Shown here one piece after another: positions 46,101 through 57,700 of a stretch of 64,000 nt of DNA. The first letter of the stretch is position 1. Each line of letters begins with the position of its first letter. Made by a program: the position numbers and the translations under genes. This DNA comes from Mesaphorura yosii. Taxonomy: Eukaryota > Arthropoda > Collembola > Poduromorpha > Tullbergiidae. Location: the NCBI GenBank assembly GCA_009869945.1, contig WIXG01000167.1, positions 1 to 64,000 on the forward strand, given 5' to 3'. Under the pieces are notes generated by a model. It ran no database searches and was not told the DNA's origin. It worked only from the letters and a program-made list of their open reading frames with translations.

Positions 46101-47045
46101 TGAGCCGAAACCGAGATGAATCAACGCAAGATACTTGCAAAGGCGCAAATGCTAACGAAAACTACCCGTAGAAATTGCCAATGTTTAAGCTGATTAAACT
46201 GATTTACTGCCCAACGTTTTAATTTACAGTTGAAATAGAAAGACTAGTTTGTACTAGACTTGAGATTTTGCTTGAATTTGAATGGAACAGCCCAGTGCCG
46301 TCTTGGCTGGCGCCTGGCGGACGCATGGAGTTTCTGAGGAGCCGGCTGCACTGCACGCGCCGTGCGCACCCGCCATACCTCGGGCCCCAACAATCTATGC
46401 CAGTTTGAGACGAGTAAACCAAGAACATTGCATGGTACCGGGCTGACTGACTTCACCTTTGACTTGTAATTTTCTACTTATAAATTAGAATCTCAACTGA
46501 GAAGTGCCAATTCTCAGAAGCGACTATGCAATCAACTTTTGATGCGACGAGATTTCTTAGCGAGAAATCTGGTACCTCATGTGCATTACACCAAACACAC
46601 GAGCACGAGTGCATTTTTATTAAGAGAGTTCATGACTGGGCTCACTTGGCCTTGTGGGTCAACATTTTGGACTTCTTGCACTCTGGCGCATTGAATGATT
46701 GAAAGAGGTTATATTTTAGTCGATAAAACTCGCTCGACTCGTGCCATGAATGTCATCACTCCATGAAACGTGTTTTGAGTCCACTGGCTCTTAAAATCTC
46801 AACCTTTCAGCTGTTCTCATCAAGTGGGGTCTCCAGAACTCACGAGGCTCTTTCATTCCAAGAATTTGAGCTAGTACCTGAAACAAGTTGAGTTGTGGAT
46901 CCGCGTACCACGGCCGGCGAAAATACGCCTGCCCTGCGCCGATATAAAAGCTTGAAAGGCCTGTTAGCAGTTCATCCTTAAGGAGTCCTGATTGAACTGA
47001 AGAAGACATACAAGATTCACGACACAATCTTCAACGCAAAGCAAA
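46101..47045. other. Intergenic, promoter of the diptericin-like gene
   Basis: No exon was recognised. A TATA box lies near its right end. A word resembling an NF-kB site (GGGGTCTCCA, 46826-46835) is present, but the match is weak and its use unproven. Confidence 0.4.
46943..46972 (+). promoter_or_regulatory. TATA box and possible initiator of the diptericin-like gene
   Basis: TATAAAA at 46943-46949 is followed by CAGTT at 46968-46972, at the usual spacing, about 75 nt before the ATG at 47046. Confidence 0.5.
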
Positions 47046-47568
47046 ATGGCAAAGATATTTCTAATTCTTACAGCAATCTCTTGCTCCCTTGCAATTGCAC
47101 GGGGACAGGCCGACATGGCGGCTGGTCTGGCTGGCCGAGCTGTTTCTGACACGACTCGTGTCGGACAGGTTTGGCAATTACAATTTGAATCCTTTACTTT
47201 TGAACACAAATATTTGCTTGGTTCAACTCATAACTTTGTTCCACAGCCCGTTTTTGGCGCACAGGGTGGAGGTAGTGGCAACAGTGCTAGAAACTGGGGC
47301 GCTGGTGGTACCGTCGGCGTCGGAACCAAGGTTTGGGAAAGCAGAAATGGAAGACACGCAATCGGAGCCGGTGCCGCTGTGAGTCAGCAATTTGGTCGCC
47401 ATCAGGTACATTAGAATGAAAGCAACTTGAGCCACAAACAACTCAAAGATGCTGTGTCACCATTGATGTAATTTGTGATTTTAAATGCAGGGTCAGAGCT
47501 GGCACACCCGCCCATCCTACGGAGTCGGGGCCGGTTACAGATACACGTTCGGTGGAAGAGGAAAATAG
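47046..47568 (+). CDS. Diptericin/attacin-type glycine-rich antimicrobial peptide
   Basis: Inducible secreted peptides of this type kill Gram-negative bacteria and are controlled by the Imd/Relish pathway in flies. Three exons (47046-47168, 47247-47405, 47491-47568), all phase 0, give 119 aa. A signal peptide (IFLILTAISCSLAIARG) is followed by a short Ala/Gly segment (DMAAGLAGRAV). The rest is a Gly-rich domain. It shows GGGSGN, GAGGTVGVG, then VWESRNGRHAIGAGA, an F-G-R-H spacer and a final RPSYGVGAGYRYTFGG. The VWxSxNGRH word and the RPxYGVGxxYxYxF end are the core of the diptericin G domain. The family is otherwise best known from insects. TATA and AATAAA (47705-47710) delimit a compact gene lying between two decayed EcKL copies on the other strand. 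Confidence 0.8.
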
Positions 47569-47781
47569 ATTAGCCATGCAGACTTGCTCGCAATGGATGT
47601 CCGATCAGAAAACTGTCTGACAGTCAGACAGGATTCAACCACTTCATGCCAGTACTATTTAATTGAAGTTATGTCAAATTATTCAATACAGAGTTCTTTA
47701 TTGGAATAAAATCTTAGTGAGAATAGTACATGGTTATCAACAGTGAAGTTTTGCCTCCAGCTCGAATGTATTTGCAGTCTT

Positions 47782-49560
47782 TTAAGGAAGATGATCAGCC
47801 TCACAGTCCAGCAGTCCTTCCATAAACAACTCCAGTGCTGTCTCATCACCAATAGCCAGTTTCATTATGCTCATTACCATTAAAATAGGGTAAATTGCAC
47901 ATTTTTGGTATTGTCGCTTGAAGTAGTCTGAATCGTAAATTGTCGAGACCCAGAGAAATTGGACGGTGAGGACAAAGCAAGATGAACGATAAATCCTAGG
48001 AGAAAGTGAGAACACGTTGCATTCATCTTAAATATGTTTCCGTATAGCTGAATTAATTCATGAAGATGTTCACGGCGTGCTTTCGGGCTCGCTGATCTGA
48101 ACAAGAGGCATGCGACATCAATCATCGGCTTCGATACGTTCACGTTTTCCCACTTCAGGATCCGGCAGCTTGATTTGTTTCCAGGTACTGGCGCAGGACC
48201 ACGCGCGGACAGTGTCTCCTCGTCATCACCTTCTTTCTCGCTACTCAGCACCGGACGGAGACTCGTTGTCCTGGACGTATTTTTGAACAACAAAGGGCTG
48301 ATGCCAGAAGTTCGTATGAACCAAGATGAGCATAGGCTGAGATGAATCAGTGGGAATCTAGCATTGTTGGGCGACGCCCCGAGTGCGTGGCAGCATTCCG
48401 CTAGTGATTTTCTCAAGCAAGCGTCTGGCATCCGGATCACTACGCCCTTTGAAGAACGTGTCGATTTGGGGAAAGGATTCTTCAACGTCATCCTGGAAAT
48501 ATGGAATCTGTTGAATCATTTAGACAATTTTTGAGTTCATTTTCTTACGGCAAAGTCAACGGCCTGCTCGCTCAAATCTTCAAAAAAGTTGTTGCACTTG
48601 TCATTCAAGCTCATTCCAACAGATTCTTGGAACGCCCAACTAACGGCGTGCATTTTGGCAATTTCAACATTGGCTGACTCCAGCTGTTCAATTTCAAGTC
48701 CCTCAATTCCAGGATTTTTCATTATGTATCCGTCGTTCTCGACTAAATCCTCCAGCACAATCGTGGACAGTGAATCAAGCAAGAACGGTGACTTTCGTGA
48801 GTGGGTGCTTGGAAAGTACTTCCATTGAAAGCAGTGTGGGATTCCAAACTTGAACGGGATGCCACGAGATACGGCCCACATCTCGATTTCTGGTACCACC
48901 TTCGTATAAAACTTGTATTCAGTAACAGTTGGATTGAACAAGTCGTTATTGTGGACGACACAAGTCTTGGAGCTTGGAAAGGCTTGGTTCTCCTTATCCT
49001 TCTCGATGTAATCATCTCACTCTTCGTCGTCATCAATTAAATTGACAATCAGACTCTTGGTTATGTCTTGCTTCCCAGTTCCAGCTGCACTCAACTAAAC
49101 ATAAGTCACGAATTTGACAAGCCAATTGGTGTACGGATCCATTCTAATTCAGGTGTAACTCACCGCATACGTGACTTTGAACCCGAGTACAGTCGAATGA
49201 TGTCGGATTGCCAAAGGATTCCTGGAAACGAGGTTTCCCATGACGCACATTATCAATTCCAACTCCAGGTTCACAACTGGTCTTGTGATCCCTAAGTAAG
49301 CAATAGAATGGACAGATCGAAGTTTCACGCACATCTCCTGAGGCTGGCGATGATGCGGTAGAAGTGGAAGAAGGATATGACGTACCAGGGTTTCCAAGAT
49401 TGGCTCCCAACAGGGATTCTGCTGGTGCTGGTAACAAGCTGATGTTGAAGGACGTAGGAGGCACATTTGTGTGATACTTCGTAAGAATGCCTGAGAGCCA
49501 GTTCCTATCAATTTCTTCTGCATCCATCAGCAATACTGTTGTTTTGGCATGTTGTTTTGA
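47782..49560 (-). pseudogene. Decayed EcKL copy 2
   Basis: All parts of an EcKL gene are visible in order. They are MDAEEIDRNWLSGILTKYH (start), GFKVTYAV ending at a donor near 49167, and SLIVNLIDDDE. FYTKVVPEIEMWAVSRG, TIVLEDLVENDGY, KMHAVSWAFQ, VHTNFWHQPF, CRILKWE, LHELIQLYGNIFK and a C-terminal exon (QKCAIYPILMVMSIM) complete the set. The ATP-site Lys of VK[IL] is Asn (VNL). HMDxW is HTNFW, and DWQ is KWE. An in-frame TAG precedes HTNFW. At least two frame changes occur (near 49330 and near 48260), and another is likely in the last exon. A 48-nt intron near 48970-49020 explains one apparent stop. I judge it a pseudogene that first lost catalysis; a spliced pseudokinase is possible but needs too many odd introns. 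Confidence 0.7.
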
Positions 49561-49961
49561 TAGTGAAATGTGATTTGACGGGCGCATCGATTTAACAAGG
49601 CCGCCCAGTGAAGTGTCAGTTGACACGTCATTGAGGCCGCCGGTTCACTCCTAGATTCCTCGTCTTTACTTGATTGGCTTGCCCGAGCTCGACTCATGTG
49701 GCTCAAGGCGGCTGACTTGCCGAGCTTAAAGCTTAGCAGTTATAGGGCTTCTACAGAAAGAGTCGTTATGAAAACTTGCACAATGCAATGCCAGCCAAGC
49801 CAAGAATTCTACAGCTTTGACCTTCAAAAGTAACCTTTTTAATAAATAATGACACAATAGGAATTTCATTTTTTTATTTCAACCCGATTTTATTTAGACT
49901 AATGTGACAAATCTCAATTTTGTCTGTCTTGCTACAAAATCCGAATGCTTAACATTGATGA
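49561..49961. other. Intergenic between EcKL copies 2 and 3
   Basis: About 0.4 kb. Holds the 3' flank of copy 3. Nothing else was recognised. Confidence 0.45.
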
Positions 49962-52224
49962 TCAAATCACGTTTTCTAGGATCAAATCCTTAACAGCCTC
50001 CAAAAATCGTTCCGTTGTACTCTCATCAGCCAAGACGATTTCCATGTTTGCCATTATGAGAAGGAACGCCAACAGCTTACTGCGTTTGAACTGTTTGCGG
50101 AGGCAACTCAAGTCGAATGGAGCTCTTAATTTGTATAGTTCAGCGAAACTCTGCAACAAAGGACAAAATGGTCAAACCGGGGTCGAAACAATGCAGAAAT
50201 GCAATCTTACGTCAAAAACTTGAAGGTAGTAGTTCAGCAGCATTTCCGTACTTCGTCTGCGTTCTTCAGGTGTAAGTGAGGTCATGATCAGAATCGCCAG
50301 GTCGTGTGTCGGGCAACCGTAACTAAAGAATTGCCAATCAATGATTCTACACTCCAAGTTTGCATCTTTGATGACACGCTTCTTCTCAAGATTGTTTATG
50401 CCGTCTTGGACTGTTCTGTATGCCACGTCCTTCAAATCAACGCACGCGTAAGTAGGGTCGGTCAAATATTCCAGATATTTTGGAAGCGGCGGGCCTGACG
50501 CAGAAACATTCGCATTTGCTTTCACGTCGTTTCTTGTTGACGGCTGAGGCGAAGATTTGTACGCTTCATCCAGGTGAAATGTAGACGGATATTCTGAAAC
50601 AAAAGGCTTGGGTCGCCAGACTTCGCTGTCAAGTTCAATGGCTCTGACGTCTGCTTCGTCTACTGCATGGCCGGAAGGTTCAGATGGCGGTGGATTGTCC
50701 CCTTGGCGAAACAAAATGTTGTCGCTCCAGTAATCCATGTGAATCAGGCAAATTGGCGCCGGATGTTTTGGGAGCTGCATCAGTTCCATAAGCAGTGGCT
50801 GAATTCGAAGCTCCAAGGAACGAATTTTCTGTAGAATTGGGATGTATTGAGTTATCTTGGGCATTTCTCTCTCCAGATAAGCTTTAAGTTGCTGCAAACC
50901 TTGTTGAACAAGTTTCTATGAAGTGAAGCAGTGAAATTTATAACACCACGTGCTCGATGACTCGAATAAGCATAAGATGACTTTTCTTTCATACCTCGTA
51001 AAGCTTAGCAACTTCTGGTGGTTTGTGCGCTGGAGAACGAAGCATGTCTTCATAGCCAACTTGTTGATGAAATGCCCACGAGGCAACGTGAATCTTGCAG
51101 ATTTCAGCAATCGCAGCCTTCGTCTCGTCGATCGAAAGCTCTTCAACAAAATGGCGTTTTCCAAAATCGTCGATACGCACATCTTCCAGAATTAGAACTG
51201 ACTCAGAGGTGGGAATTTCATCGAGTGAAGTTGGTTTAGCGTCAAAGGGCCGTCTTTGATTTCCGTATATGCAAACGGGCACCCCAAATTGACCTTGGGC
51301 ACCATGCTGATTTGACCACTCCTACGAACAGAAACTGAAATCACCAATCTGCACTGCGTTGCAAAAACACCGACAAGTCGGTAATTGGTCTAGAAGGTTC
51401 TTTCTGAGTTACCTGTAACAACGGCAGGATTCTGTTATAAAAACAAATCTCGCGTTGGTGGGCATTCGATTTCCTCGCCAGGTCCCTTTCACCTGGGTTC
51501 TCCGGAGGTAATTTGACGACAAACATCTCGTAATTTATTCTATAGTTGCCCTTCACCTGAAATAGAAGAAGTGCGTACTTAAGCAAGCCTGCCGTGTTAA
51601 CATGAAGCATATCTTACAAATATGAACAACGCTCACTTGATATTTTGTCTTTAGAGTCATCATTTTACTAAGCATCGGAATCGGTTCATCATTCACCATT
51701 GTCGGTTGGTCAAATGACGAAATCTCAAAATCAATGAGTGTTACCTTTCGGTCCTCATCACTGAGAGCAACGAGCTTGGCGTCGTCCGCGTCTTCGTCGT
51801 CACAATTGAACATTTTCTGAAGCTCCTCGTTTCCAGCGTTTTGGGGTATTTTGACAATTCCGCCATTGTAAAACAGTTGAAGCACTTTCTCGATCCACGC
51901 GAACGTTGCACTTGACCTTTTCACACGGTCAGCGATGGACGACGATGAAATGGTGCCAACTATGCTTGTGGTTGACGGTGGTGCAGTTGAGGTGTCGGAG
52001 TGTGTGGTCTTTGCCGTGCTCTTATTTTTGCTCCTGGACATTTCGAATCCATCCAGTGTGGCCAACGATTCGATCTTCCCATAGCCTTCGAGTCCAGTGA
52101 TGTACTCGTCGTCCTCTGAGTCTGATTTCTGACGCAACGAGTCTTTTGAGGTTAGCGCTACAGTTGATAAGGTTATGGGCCGACTATTGGCCATTTTAGG
52201 TTTGTTTTTAGAATTTTGTTTCAT
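49962..52224 (-). CDS. Ecdysteroid-kinase-like (EcKL/CHK) protein, copy 3, with N-terminal extension and insert
   Basis: EcKL proteins have an aminoglycoside-phosphotransferase fold. Some phosphorylate ecdysteroids and others are proposed to detoxify by phosphorylation. Five exons (52224-51637, 51556-51413, 51321-50995, 50915-50211, 50150-49962) give 650 aa, against about 420 in typical members. The core is intact. It shows YEMFVVKLPP (ATP-site Lys), AHQREICFYNRILP, VLILEDVRIDDFG, IHVASWAFHQ, IHMDYWSDNILFR (His near 412), RIIDWQ (Asp near 546) and GCPTHDLAILI. Two parts are extra. One is a Ser/Thr-rich N-terminus of about 100 residues (SDSEDDEY, SIVGTISSSSI). The other is an insert of about 87 residues between the two catalytic motifs (PPPSEPSGHAVDEAD, YPSTFHLDEAYKSSPQPS). 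The start used is the first ATG; a second in-frame Met lies ten codons later. Confidence 0.88.
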
Positions 52225-53072
52225 AATCAAATTTAATGCACCGCTTGAAAGCAAGCAGCACTTTATCAGCGAAGTTTAGCAATGTTTCCGGCTTGGTTGG
52301 AGTTCTCCATGTTCGAAAGCTCAAACGCTGGCTCCAATCATGTTGACCTTCCGATTCTCAATCTTGAATATGTTGATCACCATAAAGCGTAGGATTGATT
52401 TCACCGTAGAAATGACGTTCACGAATTACAATTCGGGTGCACCCAAAGTTAATGAACGCTAGTAACTTATTAATATATATTACATTGTATACTATATAAT
52501 TTACTAGTGTTCATTAACTTTGGGTGGAACTAGCTCCATTTTATTATTACAACTTTTTTAGGATTACGAAATCAGTTACTAACTGCAATTAGCAAATAAG
52601 GTTATTTAACATGAATGGTTCATAATTCGCTAAACCGAAATTGAAATCTTTGTAATGTAGCACTTTGCAAATGCCAATACCAGTTGAATATTTAGTTTAC
52701 AAGCATGTAACATCAGGCTGTACGGTAGTTCGACGAGGGAATATATCCTTATCAGCAAGCACTGGCAACGAGTAAAGGCTCATTTCATGAAACACAAATA
52801 ATTGCTCATTGATCCTTGTGTGGAATACAATTTTGCATATTTCAGTTGCCAAATATAGTGCAAATCTTAACCAATTTACTAAAATGTTATTACATACAAT
52901 ACGAACTCGCTCAATTTAACACAAAGTGAAGAAGCTTGCCCTTGTATTGACTGATTATCTTCCTCGTGAATAATTACAGAGCACTCATGGAATCTTATCC
53001 AGTCGCAATGATCTCCAGGTTCAGTTATATGTAGTTCAACATTTAGTAACAGCACTCTACAACCACAGGCGT
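52225..53072. other. Intergenic between EcKL copies 3 and 4
   Basis: About 0.85 kb, AT-rich. It contains the inverted repeat listed separately. No exon was recognised. Confidence 0.45.
52440..52526. repeat. Inverted repeat, 26-bp arms with one mismatch
   Basis: The arms are 52440-52465 and 52501-52526, around a 35-bp spacer made almost only of A and T. The arm begins CACCCAAAGTTAATGAAC. The only difference is G versus A in the word CGCTAGTAA / CACTAGTAA. It lies about 215 bp upstream of the EcKL copy 3 start. It could be a small hairpin transposon (MITE) remnant or a cruciform-forming regulatory element. No target-site duplication is evident. Confidence 0.8.
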
Positions 53073-54792
53073 CTAAATTAGATCCTGCTTCGCCATGTCT
53101 CGTAATGCATGCATCAGTCTCACTTCAGTAGCTTCAAATTCTAAGGCCAAATCAATGGAACCAATCACAAGAAGAAGTGCCAGCAGCTGACTCTTCTTGA
53201 ATTCATTCTCGATTGTGTCGAATCCAAATGGGACTTCAGCACCAACTTTCTTTGCTGTCGCCTGCAATACGGAAATGTTGCATTGCATTGTAAAGTGACG
53301 TCGAAAATTGAGAAAATGAGCAAGAACAAAGAACTCACTTGGAAAACTGTCCAGTAATACTTCAGGAGCTTGTCAGTATTTTCCTGCCTTACTTCAGGCG
53401 TGAGAGATGTGAATAGCAAGAGGGCGATGTCATGCGTCGGTCTGCTGATTGCCATCATTTGCCAATCCACGATCTGACACTCAACCTGCTCAGCCGCTCC
53501 CGAACCGTTCGCACTTGAGCCATCACTGCAGCCAGCACCGGAAGGTTGTGCAGCGCCATTCTCCGTTCGTTTACGAAACAGCAAGTTGTTGCACCAGAAA
53601 TCCATGTGCGTCAAGCAAGAGGGAAGTGGAGGCGCGGGTGGCTCCAGCAATTCGCAGAGGAGTTCGACAGCCTTTGGGTGAAGCGTCCGCAATCTCTCCA
53701 GCAGCTCCTTCCCATCGGGCTCTTGTTTCTTGAGAAAGCTGCACAATGATGGGAATCCTTGCTCGATCATCATCTGTAAAATAAATTAGAGCGTGCATAA
53801 GACGCATTGTCATATTTGTAGCGCTAATTGTCTATGATCTTTAAATAATGCAACCTCTCATTACCTTGTACGCCGAAGCAGCTTTACGTGGTCGGTATGC
53901 AAAGTCCCATTTGTGGTCCAATGCCTCTCCAGTAATTTCCTGCATCGACCAGGAGAGGGAATGCACAATGGCAATTTCACGCAACGCTGCCATTGCCTCT
54001 TCCAGCGTGAGGCCGCAGCTGAAATCCTTCATTGTGTACCCAAGTGGTCGCACGTCCTCCAGCACAAGAACAGAATCAGCTTCAGGAATGCTTGGGCTTG
54101 GAATTACCACTGCGTCCGTCTCGCTGTATAAACTGCCAGCGATAGTTGGGCGTGGCGGTTGTGCATGATATTGTGCGTAATAGCATTTGGGTACACTGAG
54201 TTTCACTTTGTAGTTCCTCGACGCGGCCCATTCATCCAAATGGACGAGTGCCTCAGTGTAGAAATGAATTTCTCGCTTGTCGACTTGAGCCAAGTGCGCC
54301 ATTTCACGGTCAGCTAAATCATTTGGTGGGATTTTAACAATTAAGTTTTCAGTCTTGTCTTCGCCAGTATTGTCCCCTTCAATCTATTGAGAACAGAGTC
54401 AATGATCAACTGGATTCGTTTTTAAAGCAAAGCTAAAGCGGCTCAATTAGGCGACTGACCTGAAACCAAACCTTAAGCGAGAGTAAATCGCTCAGCGTGC
54501 TTATATGCCCAAATCCATCGATGTCGAGCCCTGGTCCAATATCAAAGTCTTTGACATTAATTGTTGCTAGTGGAATTTCTTCAGCCGCCTTTTCTTTTGG
54601 TAGCTTGCTTTCTTTTCTTCGGATGAATGTAAAGTACGTTGCAAGCACTTCTTCCAGCCATTGTGTCGTCTTTTCTCGAGATGTGCTCCCAAAACTTTCT
54701 CGGCTGACGTTGTTTGCACTGGACCCGTCGTTACTTGCGTCGTTGCTTGCCTCTTCGGACGAGTTGTTGACGTTCGTGTCGTCACCGCTCAT
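53073..54792 (-). CDS. Ecdysteroid-kinase-like (EcKL/CHK) protein, copy 4
   Basis: Four exons (54792-54460, 54383-53865, 53773-53339, 53261-53073) give 491 aa in one frame. The start MSGDDTNVNN begins a Ser/Asn-rich stretch of about 40 residues. Then follow QWLEEVLATYF, LSLKVWFQ, ENLIVKIPP (ATP-site Lys) and KREIHFYTEAL. Next are VLVLEDVRPLGYTM, REIAIVHSLSWSMQ, THMDFWCNNLLF (His near 340), CQIVDWQ (Asp near 387) and RPTHDIALLLF. The C-terminal helices are IENEFKKSQLLALLL. All catalytic residues are present, and the 47-residue spacing between the two motifs is normal for the family. A short Gly/Ser/Ala-rich loop (GSSANGSGAAEQ) lies between them. Exon borders match copy 3, except that copy 3 splits exon 2. 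It is most likely an active kinase; the substrate cannot be told from sequence. Confidence 0.92.
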
Positions 54793-57700
54793 TTTGGATA
54801 GATTTTGGGTGACCTGCCGAAGCAAAATTGGAAATGATAAACTGATTTGCTCGTATTCTCAACAGCAAAGCACAAATCCACATTCACGGGGCAAGCGAAA
54901 AATGCACAGAAGCACGTAAAAGTTTTGACGCCTGGTTGACTTTCCTTGTCATTCACACTGAATTGGCGTGCCCTTGCTCGTGTAATGGTAATGAATTCTG
55001 TCAGAGATGTAAAGTAAATTGATGGATGCACCCCAACAGCAACAAAAAAATGTACCCATAAACAAAAGAGATTCAGTTCCAACGTGTTAGTGTAAATATT
55101 TATTTAAAAAATGCAGAAGCCGGCGCGAGAATTTGCTCAAATAGAGTCTGTCTAGTCTGGCAATTTAAAAATAAGTCTTACACACTGAGAAGAATGTGCA
55201 TTTCTTTGATTTGGTGTCTATTATGAAGACCAGAGCAGAATTACACTTGCACTCTTGCTTATGATTATGTCTAGCTAAGCCTGAGTATGCGGTTGAAACC
55301 AAAAGGATTGCAATTTAACAAGTGCAATGACTCTCGCGTTATTCGCATGTAGTTGGATAACAGTGAGATTATGCGATAGTTGTGGCCGAGGCCAAATCTT
55401 TCTCACAAAATTGGTTTGCTGTTTCTGCTCTTCTCTGAGCCAAAATGATCTACTTGGAACGAGATGCACAGTATTGAGGCTTGTGTACGACTCGCAAGAA
55501 CGTTAAAATTGTAGTCAACGTTCACATCCGTGATTTCTGAACCGAAAGCAGAATTTCTGAAGCATGACTCCGTGACTAATTCAAAGTAACAACTATTATA
55601 AAGGAGAAAGGAGCACACGTGCGAAACAATGCTAAATTCTGGTTGCAAGTTAAAGCCCAAAGTTACCAAATTCAAGCCATGATAGAACTTACAATTCCGA
55701 ATTGTTGATTGCTTGCAAAGTGCCTCTTTCTCCCACGTTCAAAACCTGTGCTGGACCGAGCAAAGAGAATTTGGACAATTAATACGCAATTTGAATATCT
55801 GGTTAACTGTAATTCTTTAAAATCCGGTCGACCACAACAGCAGCAGCGAATGCACTTGCACCGAAATCTGTTCTCGAGGTCTTATGACACGGAATTCTGG
55901 AAGAAAAGCTAGCTTTCTTCCGACTCAAATGAAATGTGAGCATGACAAGAAAAGATATGTGCAAGTATCGATCGATTGATACCATTCCTACCACGTACGG
56001 CACTTCATGCATTGAACCAGAGAGTACTCGTTGGTAGATACATTGTGGCTGGCGAACTACTGCACTCTTAAGTAGAGTTCTTAGAAGCGTTTCTGCTCGC
56101 AGAGGAATGTGAAATCTTTTCCTGCCTTGTTGGAACCGAATTCCAACTTCCAAGTAGTGAATTGGCGAACTATTTAAAGCACTTGTTCGCTAGCCTCAAA
56201 GCAAAATGTGATACCGACCTTTACTACTGCTCCGCATTTTATGATGTTCTAACGAAATTCTTAACGGTGAAGCTTCCAGTAACATGTATCCAACTGCTAA
56301 GAAATAAATCAAGGTCGGTCCGGCTGGCTCACTTACGGATAAACTGAACGAGGCCCCAGGGAATTAACAGTGTTGAAGTACTAAATCACGACGGGACCAG
56401 TGATGGGCCGTTTGCAGTGTCAACCCTCACCGCACCCGTTGGGGACGCCATTGCAGGCGCCTTGAGACGACTGCTTACAATCTTATACACACCATTAAGC
56501 AGTATGGGCAAAAGACATAAATTTTCCTCTGCCGCTTATCAGTGCACTGGTTGCATAAATGAGCATACTTTCCACGCGTGAAATAAATTACCAGAATTTA
56601 TGCCACCGCCACGGTGAGACAGAAATCACCGATTTAAAAAAAATTATATGCAGCAGTGAAACAAATACGCATGACAGCTTCACAAATTAAAGCACAAAGC
56701 AATCATATGTTCATTGAGTCGTGTACATCGTCGTCATGATTTATTATGCTCCATTGAAGTCTACCATAATCAAATAGCTCAATTAACAAGCTGAGTTCTT
56801 CTTTTCGCATGCCAGACAGAAAAAACCACAATCGTTATGTAAAAATGCGAAGCTCTATTGTAAAGGTGAAGGGAACTTGCATTCTGCGTTGATGTTGAGT
56901 TTGGTTCGAAATTCGAACTGAACTTTTGTATCAACACAAGCACGAAGTAATTCTGAGGCTATTTGGTTATTTTTGGAGTGATTCTATAGGTCAAGTTCAA
57001 TAGTCCAATATCAAAACTCGAATTAGCTTTATGCGTGTAAGTGTGTGCGTGTGGCTGAGACCTTGAGGGGTCAAGAAAGCTTCCAGACAATATACATGAA
57101 TGGGAAATTTGGATTTGCATCGTCAAAATATAATTTAGTTGGGACATCAAAGAACTTCACATCAGAACAGCTCGTCTCGTGCTAGAGTTCGCGTATTCTG
57201 TTTTTCATGGACACAACCGATTCAAACGACGAGTGATACAGAGGTAGGGAAGATTTGTTTAAATTGGATTTCACGGCGATCAAATCCATGGGTTGAGAAA
57301 GAGATTTGACGAATTTACGCGTGAGTTTCTTTGCTCATAGTTTCAGCTTAGCGATGTGGACATCATGCATCAGTGACTTCCATGAATGCGTGTCGACTTT
57401 CTGCAATGAGGTCGTGTCGAGCAAAATGCAAAAGTTGACAGATTGATCTCGTAGATTACACAGCGCGACAGGCATTGCAAAGTGCATCACTGCTGACGTA
57501 AGTAGATTACGGGGTTTGCATGAGATGATATAATTACAATCTGGGTCGTCGACGCATTTAACTACATCGACAACACTAAGAGTAAATTATTGATAACTCG
57601 TGTCTTGTCAAAGGATCGGAATTTACCGCCTTCTATTGATACTTTAATTTTTATTACGGATCAGTTATTTGGCACAGATTTCAGAATATGCAAGTACAAC

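Noticed and set aside
47880..48491. Long minus-strand open frame in EcKL copy 2
   Set aside because: Its first two thirds are a wrong frame across the catalytic region (HTNFW is read in another frame); only its last part (CRILKWE onward) is EcKL sequence. It is not a separate gene.
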